From Methanobacterium veterum (GTDB lineage: Archaea; Methanobacteriota; Methanobacteria; Methanobacteriales; Methanobacteriaceae), in assembly GCF_000745485.1 (NCBI RefSeq), contig NZ_JQJK01000015.1, positions 62,001 through 126,000 of the forward strand: a DNA stretch of 64,000 nt, given 5' to 3'. Positions 9,959 through 18,068 of the stretch are shown here, piece after piece. The position numbers and the translations under genes were made by a program. Numbering within the stretch: the first letter of the stretch is position 1; each line of letters begins with the position of its first letter. The notes beneath the pieces are model-generated. The model was not told the origin of the DNA. It saw nothing but the letters and a program-made list of their open reading frames with translations, and ran no database searches.

Positions 9959-10134
9959 CCTCAAACACATGGTATTTGGGGCCTACAAAATTGAAGATTT
10001 TGTGAGGTGCAAAACTAGGAATTTTTGCCGTTATGAAATTAAAAATATAAGAAATGATATTCATTTCGTATCTCACAAAATCTACGATTTTTGTAAGCTT
10101 CGATTTTTGTGAGATTTTTGATAATTTTGTAAGT
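9959..10134. repeat. Palindrome mosaic A (AAAATC/GATTTT hairpin cluster)
   Basis: The spacer between the regulator gene and the MBL hydrolase holds consecutive short hairpins: CAAACACATGGTATTTG; ACAAAAT/ATTTTGT at 9984-10002; GCAAAA/TTTTGC at 10009-10028; a perfect GAAATGA-TAT-TCATTTC at 10051-10067; and nested ACAAAATC/GATTTTTGT units at 10073-10116. The units resemble those at 17.9, 36.8 and 47.9 kb. The rest of 9664-10159 is AT-rich spacer without a gene. Confidence 0.65.
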
Positions 10135-10159
10135 GTTAAATTGTAAATTTGACAGATTT

Positions 10160-10777
10160 TCAAAATCCTTTAATCATCCTATTGGATAAATTTATATGTT
10201 CTGAACCGTTATCAACTGCGGGGCCGTGCCCTGGAAGCAAATATTCAACATCGAGTTTAGAAAGTTTTTCTAAAGATTCCCTCAGCATAGTTATATCTCC
10301 GCCAATATCGTACCTTCCAAATCCTCCACCAGCAAAAACTGTATCTCCAGATATCAGTGTTTTGCCATTGTAAAGGCAGATACCGCCTATTGTATGTCCT
10401 GGTGTGTGAATTACCTCAAAATCACCTATCTTATCTCCTTCTGTTAATTTAAAATCGATTTCTTGAGGCTCTAAACTTCTTCCAAACATCTGGGCAACAG
10501 TTGCAATAGGATCTCCATTTTCAAGCGCGGGGGCATCTTTTTCATGTATTGCAAGTTTAGAATTAAAGTACCTGTTTCCACCTACGTGATCGTAGTGGCA
10601 GTGGGTATTTACAATCAGTGATATGTCTGAAATATTTAAATTTGCTTTTTTCAGTGATTCACGCAAATATTCAATGTTTTCACCGGTTCCAGTATCAACT
10701 ATAACATCATCAAAGACGTAAATATTAGAATCAGAACCAAGTCCTTCAATCATGAGAACATCATTTATTTTTTTCAA
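10160..10777 (-). CDS. MBL-fold metallo-hydrolase
   Basis: A 205-residue metallo-beta-lactamase fold protein with the zinc motif NTHCHYDHVGGN (about residues 60-71), further ligands in HTPGHTIGG (about 128) and SGDTVF, and a final LPGHGP. It looks like the glyoxalase II-like branch of small MBL hydrolases; the substrate is unknown. The start is TTG at 10777 with GGTGATGG seven bases upstream. Single-gene unit. Confidence 0.85.
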   Translation of the reverse strand: MKKINDVLMIEGLGSDSNIYVFDDVIVDTGTGENIEYLRESLKKANLNISDISLIVNTHCHYDHVGGNRYFNSKLAIHEKDAPALENGDPIATVAQMFGRSLEPQEIDFKLTEGDKIGDFEVIHTPGHTIGGICLYNGKTLISGDTVFAGGGFGRYDIGGDITMLRESLEKLSKLDVEYLLPGHGPAVDNGSEHINLSNRMIKGF

Positions 10778-10886
10778 ATTCCATCACCTTTTTGATGATT
10801 TAGATTAAAAACAGTAAAATAAGTTTGCTTTTCTCCCTAGGGAGTGATATTATCAAAAAATTATAGATTTTTAAGTGGTTGAATTA

Positions 10887-11035
<149 letters not shown>

Positions 11036-11075
11036 AAATGAAATATTCATTTGATTTTTAATAATTAAAAGTTTG

Positions 11076-11149
<74 letters not shown>

Positions 11150-11524
11150 ATATCATAGCTCATTAGTTAAATTATGCTGTATTAGTATTTAAACCTTACG
11201 GAATGTGAGCTTCTAAATTTAGCAGAATAACTCAATCAAATAAGACAAATAAATCATACTTAACTTCTTTTAAAGTTTTTTTGGAAATATAATTCCCATT
11301 AATAGATATATTGTAAATTATCTGTAAAATACTTGTCCAAAATATGAAAGTTGCAACCTTACATTTGAATTGAAGTTCTACTTAATAATAGTGAAAGATT
11401 TAAACTGTTGGCATATAGGATGCTGCAGTAATTGAATTTATTTAAAAACCGATTATATGCTAGAATGGAGTATGATTTAGAAATTCAAAGATTTTAATCT
11501 AATTATTTAAACAAAAAAAACAGG

Positions 11525-11665
11525 ATGTTTATATTTGAATTCTATTCACCGGAAGAATCAATATGTGGAGATATTGGTTAATATCTCATAGGAGGCGGCT
11601 GTATTGATTCTCATTTTAAAAAAGTATATCCCACCCTCTCCAAATAGAATCTAAATAATAAACAT
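11525..11665. ncRNA. Highly structured intergenic element of unknown family
   Basis: This stretch can fold into one branched structure. Outer stem: 11525-11546 with 11642-11665, of which ATGTTTA/TAAACAT and ATTCTATT/AATAGAAT are perfect. Inner stem: AGAATCAATA (11554-11563) with TATTGATTCT (11602-11611), 10 bp perfect. Apical hairpin: GAGATATT, loop GGTT, AATATCTC (11568-11587). Unpaired segments are the purine-rich ATAGGAGGCGGCTG (11588-11601) and the pyrimidine-rich end of 11612-11641, which could pair with each other. Both flanks carry T-tracts in the outward direction, so the strand is open. No coding potential was seen. The remaining spacer 11150-11524 is featureless. Confidence 0.55.
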
Positions 11666-11720
11666 GCAGGTTTTTAGAGTTTATTCCTAATTAAAGTCTA
11701 AATTCACCTGATAATTGTTT

Positions 11721-12287
11721 TCATTTGATCTCTACTTTGAAGCTTTCTGTCCTGTCTACTTTTGGGGCTTCAATGGTTAAAACATCGTCTTGGAAGGTAG
11801 CTTTAGCTTCATTAGGTATCACTTTTTGAGGGAATTGCACTTCTCTTTTGAAAATACCTGTTGTGTTGTTGTTTATAGTAATGCTTCCATTTTCGATTTC
11901 CTGTGTTATATCAAAGCATGCTTCAACTTTAAGATTTGAATCTGTAATTTTAAGTTTAATATCTTCTTTTTTAACGCCAGGCATGTCTAACTGCACGATT
12001 ATATTTTCATCTGTTTCTGTAATGTCTTTTCCCGGCGCAGATTTGTAGTCTGTAACTGATTTTCCGAGATTGTATTTAATATTATCAGCTGTTCTTGTTG
12101 TGGTTTTTAATATTTGTTTAACTAAACTTCTTTTAGTTAAAATAGTATTTTCGCTGTGCATGTGCTTTTTATCTGCTGAAATTGAATTAACAACATTAAA
12201 GAATTCTGAAGCTGTTTTTTTCATACCTTTATGTGATTTTTTAGCCATATGTTCTGAAAATTCGGCCATATCTTTTGAAAGTGACAT
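11721..12287 (-). CDS. Hsp20/alpha-crystallin small heat shock protein (1)
   Basis: A 188-residue small heat shock protein. A charged N-terminal region of about 95 residues is followed by the alpha-crystallin domain (about 97-188): DENIIVQLDMPGVKKEDIKL, then FPQKVIPNEAKATFQDDVLTIEAPK. Small Hsps hold unfolding proteins as oligomers for refolding. It is clearly paralogous to the next gene: the segment KDI.ETDE.IIV..D.PG.KKEDI.LK is shared. The N-terminus is longer than in the paralogue. The start follows GGGAGAT. Confidence 0.92.
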   Translation of the reverse strand: MSLSKDMAEFSEHMAKKSHKGMKKTASEFFNVVNSISADKKHMHSENTILTKRSLVKQILKTTTRTADNIKYNLGKSVTDYKSAPGKDITETDENIIVQLDMPGVKKEDIKLKITDSNLKVEACFDITQEIENGSITINNNTTGIFKREVQFPQKVIPNEAKATFQDDVLTIEAPKVDRTESFKVEIK

Positions 12288-12429
12288 TTTTATTATCTCC
12301 CAGTATATTTATTAATTTTATTTTAATTTTTAATACTTATTTTTTGATAAATTATGAAACATATTTTTAAGTCTTAAGGTTCGTAACATCTCTAAAATAA
12401 AGAACCTGCAGAAATTAAAGTTTCATTTT

Positions 12430-12888
12430 TCATTTGATTTCCAAAGTAAAACTTTCTGTTTTCTCCAATTTTGGAACTTCAACTGTTAAAATGCCATTTT
12501 CAAAGGTAGCTTCAGCTTCTTCTGGAACTACTTTCTTAGGGAATCTAACAGATCGCCTCATAACACCTGACTTTCTATCATGAAATGTTATGTAACTTCC
12601 TTGTTCGACTTCCTGTGTTATATCAAAATTAGCTACAATTTTAAGGTTGGTTTCGGTAAGTTTTAGTTCAATATCTTCTTTTTTGATGCCAGGTAAGTCC
12701 ACATGTACTATTATGTCTTCATCTGTTTCGATAATGTCCTTTCCAGGTACAAATGTGTAGTCAACCACTGACTTTTCGATATCGTACTTAATGCTGTCGA
12801 TTGTTCGTGCTGTATCTTCCAGCATCCTTTCAACTAAACCTTTCCTATCTAAAATAGTTTTTTGTTTATTTCTATATCTTTTATTCAT
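12430..12888 (-). CDS. Hsp20/alpha-crystallin small heat shock protein (2)
   Basis: A 152-residue paralogue of the previous gene with the same alpha-crystallin domain ([20 protein letters not shown] ... [20 protein letters not shown]). The reading frame is open to 12960, but the added part contains the TATA box TTTATATATTG (12934-12945), so transcription should start near 12912. The ATG at 12888 (MNKRYRNKQ) is therefore chosen, with only a short leader. Tandem duplication gave two Hsp20 genes, each with its own upstream spacer. Confidence 0.9.
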   Translation of the reverse strand: MNKRYRNKQKTILDRKGLVERMLEDTARTIDSIKYDIEKSVVDYTFVPGKDIIETDEDIIVHVDLPGIKKEDIELKLTETNLKIVANFDITQEVEQGSYITFHDRKSGVMRRSVRFPKKVVPEEAEATFENGILTVEVPKLEKTESFTLEIK

Positions 12889-12933
12889 ATTTTCAGCCTC
12901 ATTATTTGAGTCGCTTTCATTATATTTCAAAAA

Positions 12934-12945
12934 CAATATATAAAC
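12934..12945 (-). promoter_or_regulatory. TATA box of second hsp20 gene
   Basis: GTTTATATATTG on the minus strand. Initiation 25 bases downstream falls near 12912, which rules out the ATG at 12960 and supports the one at 12888. Confidence 0.6.
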
Positions 12946-13244
12946 TTTTCCATAACCCATTAAATTTAAAAGCTTATTTATTGGATGAATATCATAAATA
13001 TAGATTAATAATCATTATTTGCTGAAAATAAGGGTATAAAATTAATATTAAAGTAACAAAACGACATATAATTACGTCATGTCAAAGTTTTAGGTATTGC
13101 AGCGGGCTAAATGACCAAATTTTTAAAATTTTCAGTTAATATTACATTTAAAAAGAATAAGTAGGGCACTGTTAAAATATTCTATTTTTAAATAAGAGTT
13201 TATATATAACTAATATTTAGAGATAAAGAATGAGGTGATAAAAC

Positions 13245-13502
13245 ATGGCTCTTGTTCTAGATCCGGTAATAATCGTAAACTTGATTTTTTGTGTTATAAT
13301 AGTGGCCCTTGGTATTGTAGGATATGAAAAAGTTAAAAGTACAGTCCCTCTTTACATAGCTGCAGCTTTTGGTCTTTTTGGAATTTCGCATTTTGCAACT
13401 ATTCTTGGCTATGCAAGTTCAATGACTATTTTAGTAATAATAAGGAGCCTTGCATATATTGTAGTTATATGCGCACTGTATAAAATGGCTTTCAGCAAAT
13501 AA
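13245..13502 (+). CDS. Small membrane protein, unknown
   Basis: An 85-residue protein with three hydrophobic segments (about residues 6-25, 33-53 and 58-80) and almost no polar loops. I do not recognise the family. It is likely real: GAGGTGAT lies six bases before the ATG, and a strong TATA box GTTTATATATAAC sits near 13198, about 45 bases upstream. It stands alone between the hsp20 genes and a convergent nitroreductase gene. Confidence 0.7.
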   Translation: MALVLDPVIIVNLIFCVIIVALGIVGYEKVKSTVPLYIAAAFGLFGISHFATILGYASSMTILVIIRSLAYIVVICALYKMAFSK

Positions 13503-13594
13503 ATGTAAGCTGAGATTTGAAAATTGAAGATTTCGTTAATTATGGGTTATTAACGTAATTTTAGATCTAAAATTAACTTTAAATTAGATTTCAA

Positions 13595-14203
13595 TTAATA
13601 TATAATTATATCTTCAATTTTAAGTCTTTTACGTGGTGCAGGATCTTCATCAGGATAACCTACAGGCAGCAACGCTACAGGATAAATATTTTCATCCCAT
13701 CCAAAGATATTTCTAATTTTATCTTCTTCTAGTGCTCTAATCCAGCAAGTTCCAAGATCAAAATCAAGTGCACGTAGGGCAATGTGTTCAATAGCTATTG
13801 CCACATTAGCAGCTATTCTTTGGCTGATTTCAGATATGCTCATTTTTTTCATTTCATCTACATTTCTGCAAATTATATTCACAATATTGTCTTCAACAGC
13901 ACCTATTTTACCTAAATCCTGAATTCCCGAGGCTGATCCATCAATATAATCTGAAACATCAGCACAGCAAACCAGTACGACTGGGGCTTGACCAATAAAA
14001 GTTTGGTTATGGGAGGCTTCGACAAGCTTCATCTTTGTTTCATTATCTTTAACAATTTTAAAACGCCATGGCTGTGCATTGCAGCCGGAAGGCGCAAGTC
14101 TTGCGGCTTCTATTAACTCCATTATATGCTCTTCTGGAACAGATTTATCTTTGAATTTTCGAATGCTCCTTCGTCTTTCGATAGATTCTTTAGTTGTTAG
14201 CAT
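13595..14203 (-). CDS. Nitroreductase family protein
   Basis: A 202-residue FMN-dependent nitroreductase fold protein. Visible family features are RRSIRKFKDKSVPEEHI at the N-terminus, the FMN-binding APSGCNAQPWRFKIV (about residue 37) and the C-terminal LGTCWIRALEEDKIR ... ALLPVGYPDEDP. Such enzymes reduce nitro, quinone or flavin-type substrates with reduced nicotinamide or F420-linked electrons; the substrate here is unknown. Confidence 0.88.
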   Translation of the reverse strand: MLTTKESIERRRSIRKFKDKSVPEEHIMELIEAARLAPSGCNAQPWRFKIVKDNETKMKLVEASHNQTFIGQAPVVLVCCADVSDYIDGSASGIQDLGKIGAVEDNIVNIICRNVDEMKKMSISEISQRIAANVAIAIEHIALRALDFDLGTCWIRALEEDKIRNIFGWDENIYPVALLPVGYPDEDPAPRKRLKIEDIIIY

Positions 14204-14354
14204 GATATCATTTCCTTGATAATTATGCGAAAAATCATTTCTTTAATTCTTAAACTTTTATATAATCAACTGCCGTATAATATTTTAGTTATAGCTTGAA
14301 ATATACTTAAAATTTGATAATAGGGTGGTTTAATGCCTAAACATGGGTGAGTTA

Positions 14355-14648
14355 ATGAAAGAATGCAAAAATATGGAAGAGATCAGAGAAAACATCGACA
14401 TAATTGACATGGAAATTGTAAAACTACTTTCAAGGCGAAGTTATTTTGTAAAAGAAGCTGCTAAATTTAAAAAGAATGCTGGGGAGGTGGAAGCTCCAAA
14501 ACGTGTCGAAGAAGTTATTCAAAAAGTAAGATCACTAGCTATGAAGTATGGGGTACAGCAGGATATAGTTGAGAACATATACAGAACAATGATCCAGAAT
14601 TTTATAGATTATGAAATGGATCATCATTCAAAACAAACTTTAAAATAA
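14355..14648 (+). CDS. Chorismate mutase, AroQ type
   Basis: A small all-helical protein of 97 residues matching AroQ-class chorismate mutases, which convert chorismate to prephenate for Phe and Tyr synthesis. Visible family features are IRENIDIIDMEIVKLLSRR, the lysine-rich second segment (FVKEAAKFKK), the PKRVEEVIQKVR segment and the C-terminal VENIYRTMIQNFIDYE. The ATG at 14355 follows GGTGA by four bases; an upstream in-frame ATG at 14343 overlaps that site. The gene is convergent with the ProC-like gene, with only four bases between the stop codons. Confidence 0.8.
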   Translation: MKECKNMEEIRENIDIIDMEIVKLLSRRSYFVKEAAKFKKNAGEVEAPKRVEEVIQKVRSLAMKYGVQQDIVENIYRTMIQNFIDYEMDHHSKQTLK

Positions 14649-14652
14649 AATT

Positions 14653-15474
14653 TTAGTGGCATTGCTCATTTAATTCTTCTTTAATCTTCTTATGCTTAGC
14701 TGAAGTAGTTTTTAAAAGCTTATCGAAGGTACCTGGCAGTTCTTTTTCCAGTATCTTAACTCCTTCTTCTGTAATACCACCTTTTGTGGCTACTCGTGAA
14801 ATTACCTCTTCAAAGCCCATGTTTCCTTCATAAAGAAGTTTTGCAGTCCCATAAAGAGTCTTTATAACCATATCTTCTGTTTCTTGAGGAGTAAAGTTAC
14901 TATTTTTAGCGCCAGCTTCAGCAAATTTCATGAAGATCTCGGCAATGAATGCGGGAGCGCAGCTTGTTAAATCAGATCCTGCTTCAAAATTTTCTTCTTC
15001 AATGATTTTTACATCACTAATTGAGCTGAAGAGATTATTTACAAAATCTGCTTCTTTTTCAGTTACTTTCTCGTTGTGACAGATAAGAGAAACACCTTCG
15101 TTAACTTTGGAGGTTAAACTGGGTATGATTTTGCTAATTTTCCCTGGAAATGCACCTTTCACATTCTCCATGGTTAAAGCTGCTGCAATGTATGTAATAT
15201 GTGAATCTCCTGAAAGTTCATCTTTCATTTCTTCAATTACTTCTTTTACTGCAGATGTACCTACAAAAATGAATATTTCACGGCATTTCTCTGCTAAATA
15301 TGCATTGTTATCTGTAATTTCAATTTCAGGATATTCTTTTTTAATATCCTCCAGTTTGCTCTTTGTTCTATTTGAAACAATGATTTCATAAGGTTTTATA
15401 ACATTGGAAGATAGAAAACCTTCTATGATCATGCTCCCCATGCTCCCATAACCTATAAATCCAATTTTAGACAT
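14653..15474 (-). CDS. Pyrroline-5-carboxylate reductase-like protein (ProC family)
   Basis: A 273-residue NAD(P)-binding protein. It begins with the Rossmann motif GFIGYGSMGSMIIEGF and has the ProC-type C-terminal dimerisation region: SCAPAFIAEIFMKFAEAG (about 163) and VATKGGITEEGVKILE (about 232). ProC makes proline from pyrroline-5-carboxylate. The central parts are more divergent than in classical ProC, so a related NADPH or F420-dependent oxidoreductase cannot be excluded. Confidence 0.72.
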   Translation of the reverse strand: MSKIGFIGYGSMGSMIIEGFLSSNVIKPYEIIVSNRTKSKLEDIKKEYPEIEITDNNAYLAEKCREIFIFVGTSAVKEVIEEMKDELSGDSHITYIAAALTMENVKGAFPGKISKIIPSLTSKVNEGVSLICHNEKVTEKEADFVNNLFSSISDVKIIEEENFEAGSDLTSCAPAFIAEIFMKFAEAGAKNSNFTPQETEDMVIKTLYGTAKLLYEGNMGFEEVISRVATKGGITEEGVKILEKELPGTFDKLLKTTSAKHKKIKEELNEQCH

Positions 15475-15489
15475 ATTTTACTCTCCTTT

Positions 15490-16233
15490 TTATTTCTGGC
15501 CGCCGTAAACAGAAAAAATCCCATATTTGTAATAACAGTCGACGTTACTGAAACCGGCGGATTTCAGCAGTTTTAACTGGTTTTCCAGTGTATCTGGATT
15601 ATTATCTGGATTGTTTTTATACTGATCAGGTATGTTCTGAAAACTTTCTGAATGTTCCATTTTTGCCTCATTTTCTATTATCCATTCTTTCCAGAGCTTG
15701 AGATACCAGTTCTCTAGACTTTCTGTTGGAGCACGTATAACATCCATATTTAAAAAGAATCCGCTTGGACTCAGATGATTATAAACATATTCAAATAGAG
15801 TTTTCTTTTCATCTTCCTGCAGGTGATGTATAGCTAAAGATGAAACAACAAAATCAAAAGTTTCAGATAATAAATTACTATTAACTAGTTCCTGAAATGT
15901 ATTTTGAATAAATTTTAAACCTGGATATGATTTAAGTCTATTTTTTGCGCTTTCAACCATTTCTGCAGAGCCATCAATTAAAGTTCCTTCAAGGTTTGCA
16001 TCAATTTGTAGAAGCTCATGAGTTACTCTACCATCACCACATCCAAGTTCTAGGATTTTTATGGTTTTATTGTTATCCTCTAAAAAGTGTTTATACAGTG
16101 ATTTCATTACTGCAAATAATTTTTGTCTTTCCAGAATATACATATCTGCGCTTTCAATAAATTCTAATGCTGCTTGCTTATTTATCCATTTAGATTCTTC
16201 AAACTCGTTCATAGGAACCATCAAGTGTTTCAA
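15490..16233 (-). CDS. Class I SAM-dependent methyltransferase
   Basis: A protein of about 247 residues with methyltransferase motif I ILELGCGDGRVTHELL (about 58-73), an acidic motif II (GTLIDGSAEMVESAK) and a post-motif DFVVSSLAIHHLQEDEK typical of ubiquinone-methyltransferase-like folds. The substrate is unknown. The TTG at 16233 or the ATG at 16212 could be the start. It lies seven bases after the GNAT gene on the same strand, so the two are probably co-transcribed. Confidence 0.8.
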   Translation of the reverse strand: MKHLMVPMNEFEESKWINKQAALEFIESADMYILERQKLFAVMKSLYKHFLEDNNKTIKILELGCGDGRVTHELLQIDANLEGTLIDGSAEMVESAKNRLKSYPGLKFIQNTFQELVNSNLLSETFDFVVSSLAIHHLQEDEKKTLFEYVYNHLSPSGFFLNMDVIRAPTESLENWYLKLWKEWIIENEAKMEHSESFQNIPDQYKNNPDNNPDTLENQLKLLKSAGFSNVDCYYKYGIFSVYGGQK

Positions 16234-16239
16234 TTATTT

Positions 16240-16698
16240 TTATAAATTTATTTTCTCTAAATATACTAAATTTAGGTTTTCAGTTAATTTATGGGTTTTA
16301 AATTCTTTGTAACCAAGCTTTTCGTATAGTTTTAGATTCTTCGTACTTTTATGTCCTGTAATAAGCTCAAATCTTTCACAGCCCTTAAAAATATTCTCTA
16401 TTTCCCTCATTAAATTTGTTCCAATTCCTTGATTCTGGAAATCCGGATGGGCTATGAGTTTTCCAATGTAGCATGTTTTAGGATCGATTAGTAATGCTCT
16501 TACTGAGCCAATTATCTTCACATTTTCCACTGCCTTAAGGAATACGTGGTTTTCAAATTCTTCTTCTACCTCTTTTAATGTTTGAACTAGAGGGGGAATA
16601 TTAAAATCATTATAAAGCTCAGCTTCGCTTTTATATGCCAGTTTCTGTAATTGAAGTATTTCTTCCAGATCTGAAAATTCAGCTTTTTTAATTATCAT
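16240..16698 (-). CDS. GNAT family N-acetyltransferase
   Basis: A 152-residue GNAT fold protein. Acetyl-CoA-binding motif A is clear: IGKLIAHPDFQNQGIGTNLM (about 80-98), followed by the C-terminal KLYEKLGYKEF motif. The target amine is unknown. It is the first gene of a likely two-gene unit with the methyltransferase. Confidence 0.85.
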   Translation of the reverse strand: MIIKKAEFSDLEEILQLQKLAYKSEAELYNDFNIPPLVQTLKEVEEEFENHVFLKAVENVKIIGSVRALLIDPKTCYIGKLIAHPDFQNQGIGTNLMREIENIFKGCERFELITGHKSTKNLKLYEKLGYKEFKTHKLTENLNLVYLEKINL

Positions 16699-17405
16699 TT
16701 TTAACCAACTTTACTAACTAATTTCAAGTTAATAATGTATTAAATGAATTGAAAAATTGATAAAAATGGGGCAATAAATTGACTTAACATTATTATTTAA
16801 AATGGAATATATGGAATTTCTTAAAGATCTTCTAGATCTTTTAAATGATTTAGTTGGGTTTAGATTCTGCACATAATTTATACTTGTTGTATAATTTCAG
16901 ATTCGTAATTGTAAAATAATTAAAGTATAATTAAAATAAGTAGTATATTTTTTATTTGATCCATCTTTAGAATCTATACTTTGGGACTGTTATCATGCAT
17001 AAATTACTATGATTTGTAGAGCCCAATTTTAAGTTCCTATTTAATAATAAAATTGTAAAGTTAATATGTATTTATACTTTATATTAAGCTTTATCTAATA
17101 TGAATGGGCATTTTATGCTAATTGATTATTGTATAAATGTAATTAAACTGCTAATTTTGTTTTATTTATAATTTAAATCTTTTATATGTCTCTAAATTTT
17201 GACATTTGCTAAAAGAAAAAATAGGTTAATATTCATTTTTATGTAATTTAATCAATTTTTAATGTATTTTTACGCAAAATACGTATTTTTAAGCAAATGG
17301 GGGCTTATATTGTAAAAATTATAACGTTTATATGTAACGAATAATAATATATTATAGTGTAGTAATACAAAATTTAGAAAATTTATTAAATGGAGTTAGT
17401 GACAT
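16699..17405. other. AT-rich intergenic region with tandem operator-like repeat
   Basis: No gene seen. A hairpin AAAGATC-TTCTA-GATCTTT lies at about 16819-16837. Two near-identical 16-mers, TGTATTTTTACGCAAA (17263-17278) and CGTATTTTTAAGCAAA (17282-17297), lie 19 bases apart. They sit about 50-85 bases upstream of the TATA-like AATATATTATAG (about 17347) that serves the receiver gene, and could be a tandem regulator site. Confidence 0.45.
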
Positions 17406-17807
17406 ATGTCGGATACAACAATTTTGATTGTTGAAGATGAAGCCATGACTGCAATGAATCTCCAAAATTGGTTTGAGTTTTGGGGATATAATGCCCCTCT
17501 CATAGCATGCTCCGAAAAAACAGCTCTTAAAAAAGTTCAGGAGATAAAAGTAGACTTAGTACTCATAAACATAGAACTTGGAAATATGAATGGCCGAATA
17601 AATTTTGCTAAAAAAGTAGCTGATAATTTTGATACAGCCATTGTATATATAACCCCTAATTTCAATAATGAGATTATGCAGCATATGAGGGCTACAAAAC
17701 CCTATGGATGTATTTTTAAACCTCTTGAAGAAAATCAATTAAAATATACAGTTGAAAACGCTCTTTACAAAAGGAAAATATATAAAAGGTTTATTGCAAG
17801 TAAATAA
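17406..17807 (+). CDS. Receiver-domain protein lacking the phospho-acceptor Asp
   Basis: A 133-residue stand-alone receiver fold, with acidic pocket residues in ILIVEDEAMT, the switch Thr in IVYITP and the conserved Lys in IFKPLEE. The strand-3 segment reads VDLVLINIELGNMNG, where relatives have LVLMDI: Asn (codon AAC, about 17579) replaces the phosphorylated Asp. It is therefore likely a pseudo-receiver that works without phosphorylation, or is locked. There is no output domain. It is not next to a kinase; the kinase at 1.4-3.3 kb is the only one in the window. Confidence 0.85.
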   Translation: MSDTTILIVEDEAMTAMNLQNWFEFWGYNAPLIACSEKTALKKVQEIKVDLVLINIELGNMNGRINFAKKVADNFDTAIVYITPNFNNEIMQHMRATKPYGCIFKPLEENQLKYTVENALYKRKIYKRFIASK

Positions 17808-17849
17808 AAAAATAATTATTTTTTTTCCTTCTTTTTTCAACATTTTTAT

Positions 17850-18068
17850 TTAAAAGAATTATCTTTTTTAATCCTATCACTCAAACTTTTTAGAAAAAGC
17901 CATCAAAAAAATCTCCGATTTTTTTGGGGCATGTGAAAATTTTCAATTTTCACGGCTGCAAATCAAAGATTTGCAAGCACCGAAAATCAGAGATTTTCGA
18001 GTGTTTGATCAAAAACTATAGATTAAAAGAACTTATCTTTTCCATAATTCTATCACTTAAAAATTCAG
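17850..18068. repeat. Palindrome mosaic B flanked by duplicated cofG 3' end
   Basis: Four hairpins stand in a row between 17900 and 18005: TCAAAAAAATC/GATTTTTTTGG, GTGAAAAT/ATTTTCAC, GCAAATC/GATTTGC and CGAAAATC/GATTTTCG, bracketed by TCAAAC (about 17881) and GTTTGA (about 18003). On either side lie imperfect copies of about 45 bases (17850-17892 and 18023-18068), both containing TTAAAAGAA, TATCTTTT and CTATCACT. The right copy is the cofG 3' end. The left copy encodes a similar tail, SLSDRIKKDNSFK, ending in a stop codon. Confidence 0.6.

Noticed and set aside
9959..10134. CRISPR array from the repeated hairpins
   Set aside because: Units are not identical, spacing is irregular and there are no unique spacers or cas genes.
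9879..10163. 94-codon open frame on the minus strand
   Set aside because: It runs through the hairpin cluster, is rich in Phe, Asn and Ile as expected from AT-rich palindromes, and has no ribosome site.
11520..11670. SRP RNA or RNase P RNA at the structured element
   Set aside because: Too short and AT-rich, without the conserved cores of either RNA that I could recognise.
14333..14350. Five-codon frame (MPKHG) before the chorismate mutase gene, as a leader peptide
   Set aside because: It has a GGTGG ahead, but there is no run of aromatic codons and no attenuator hairpin; probably chance.
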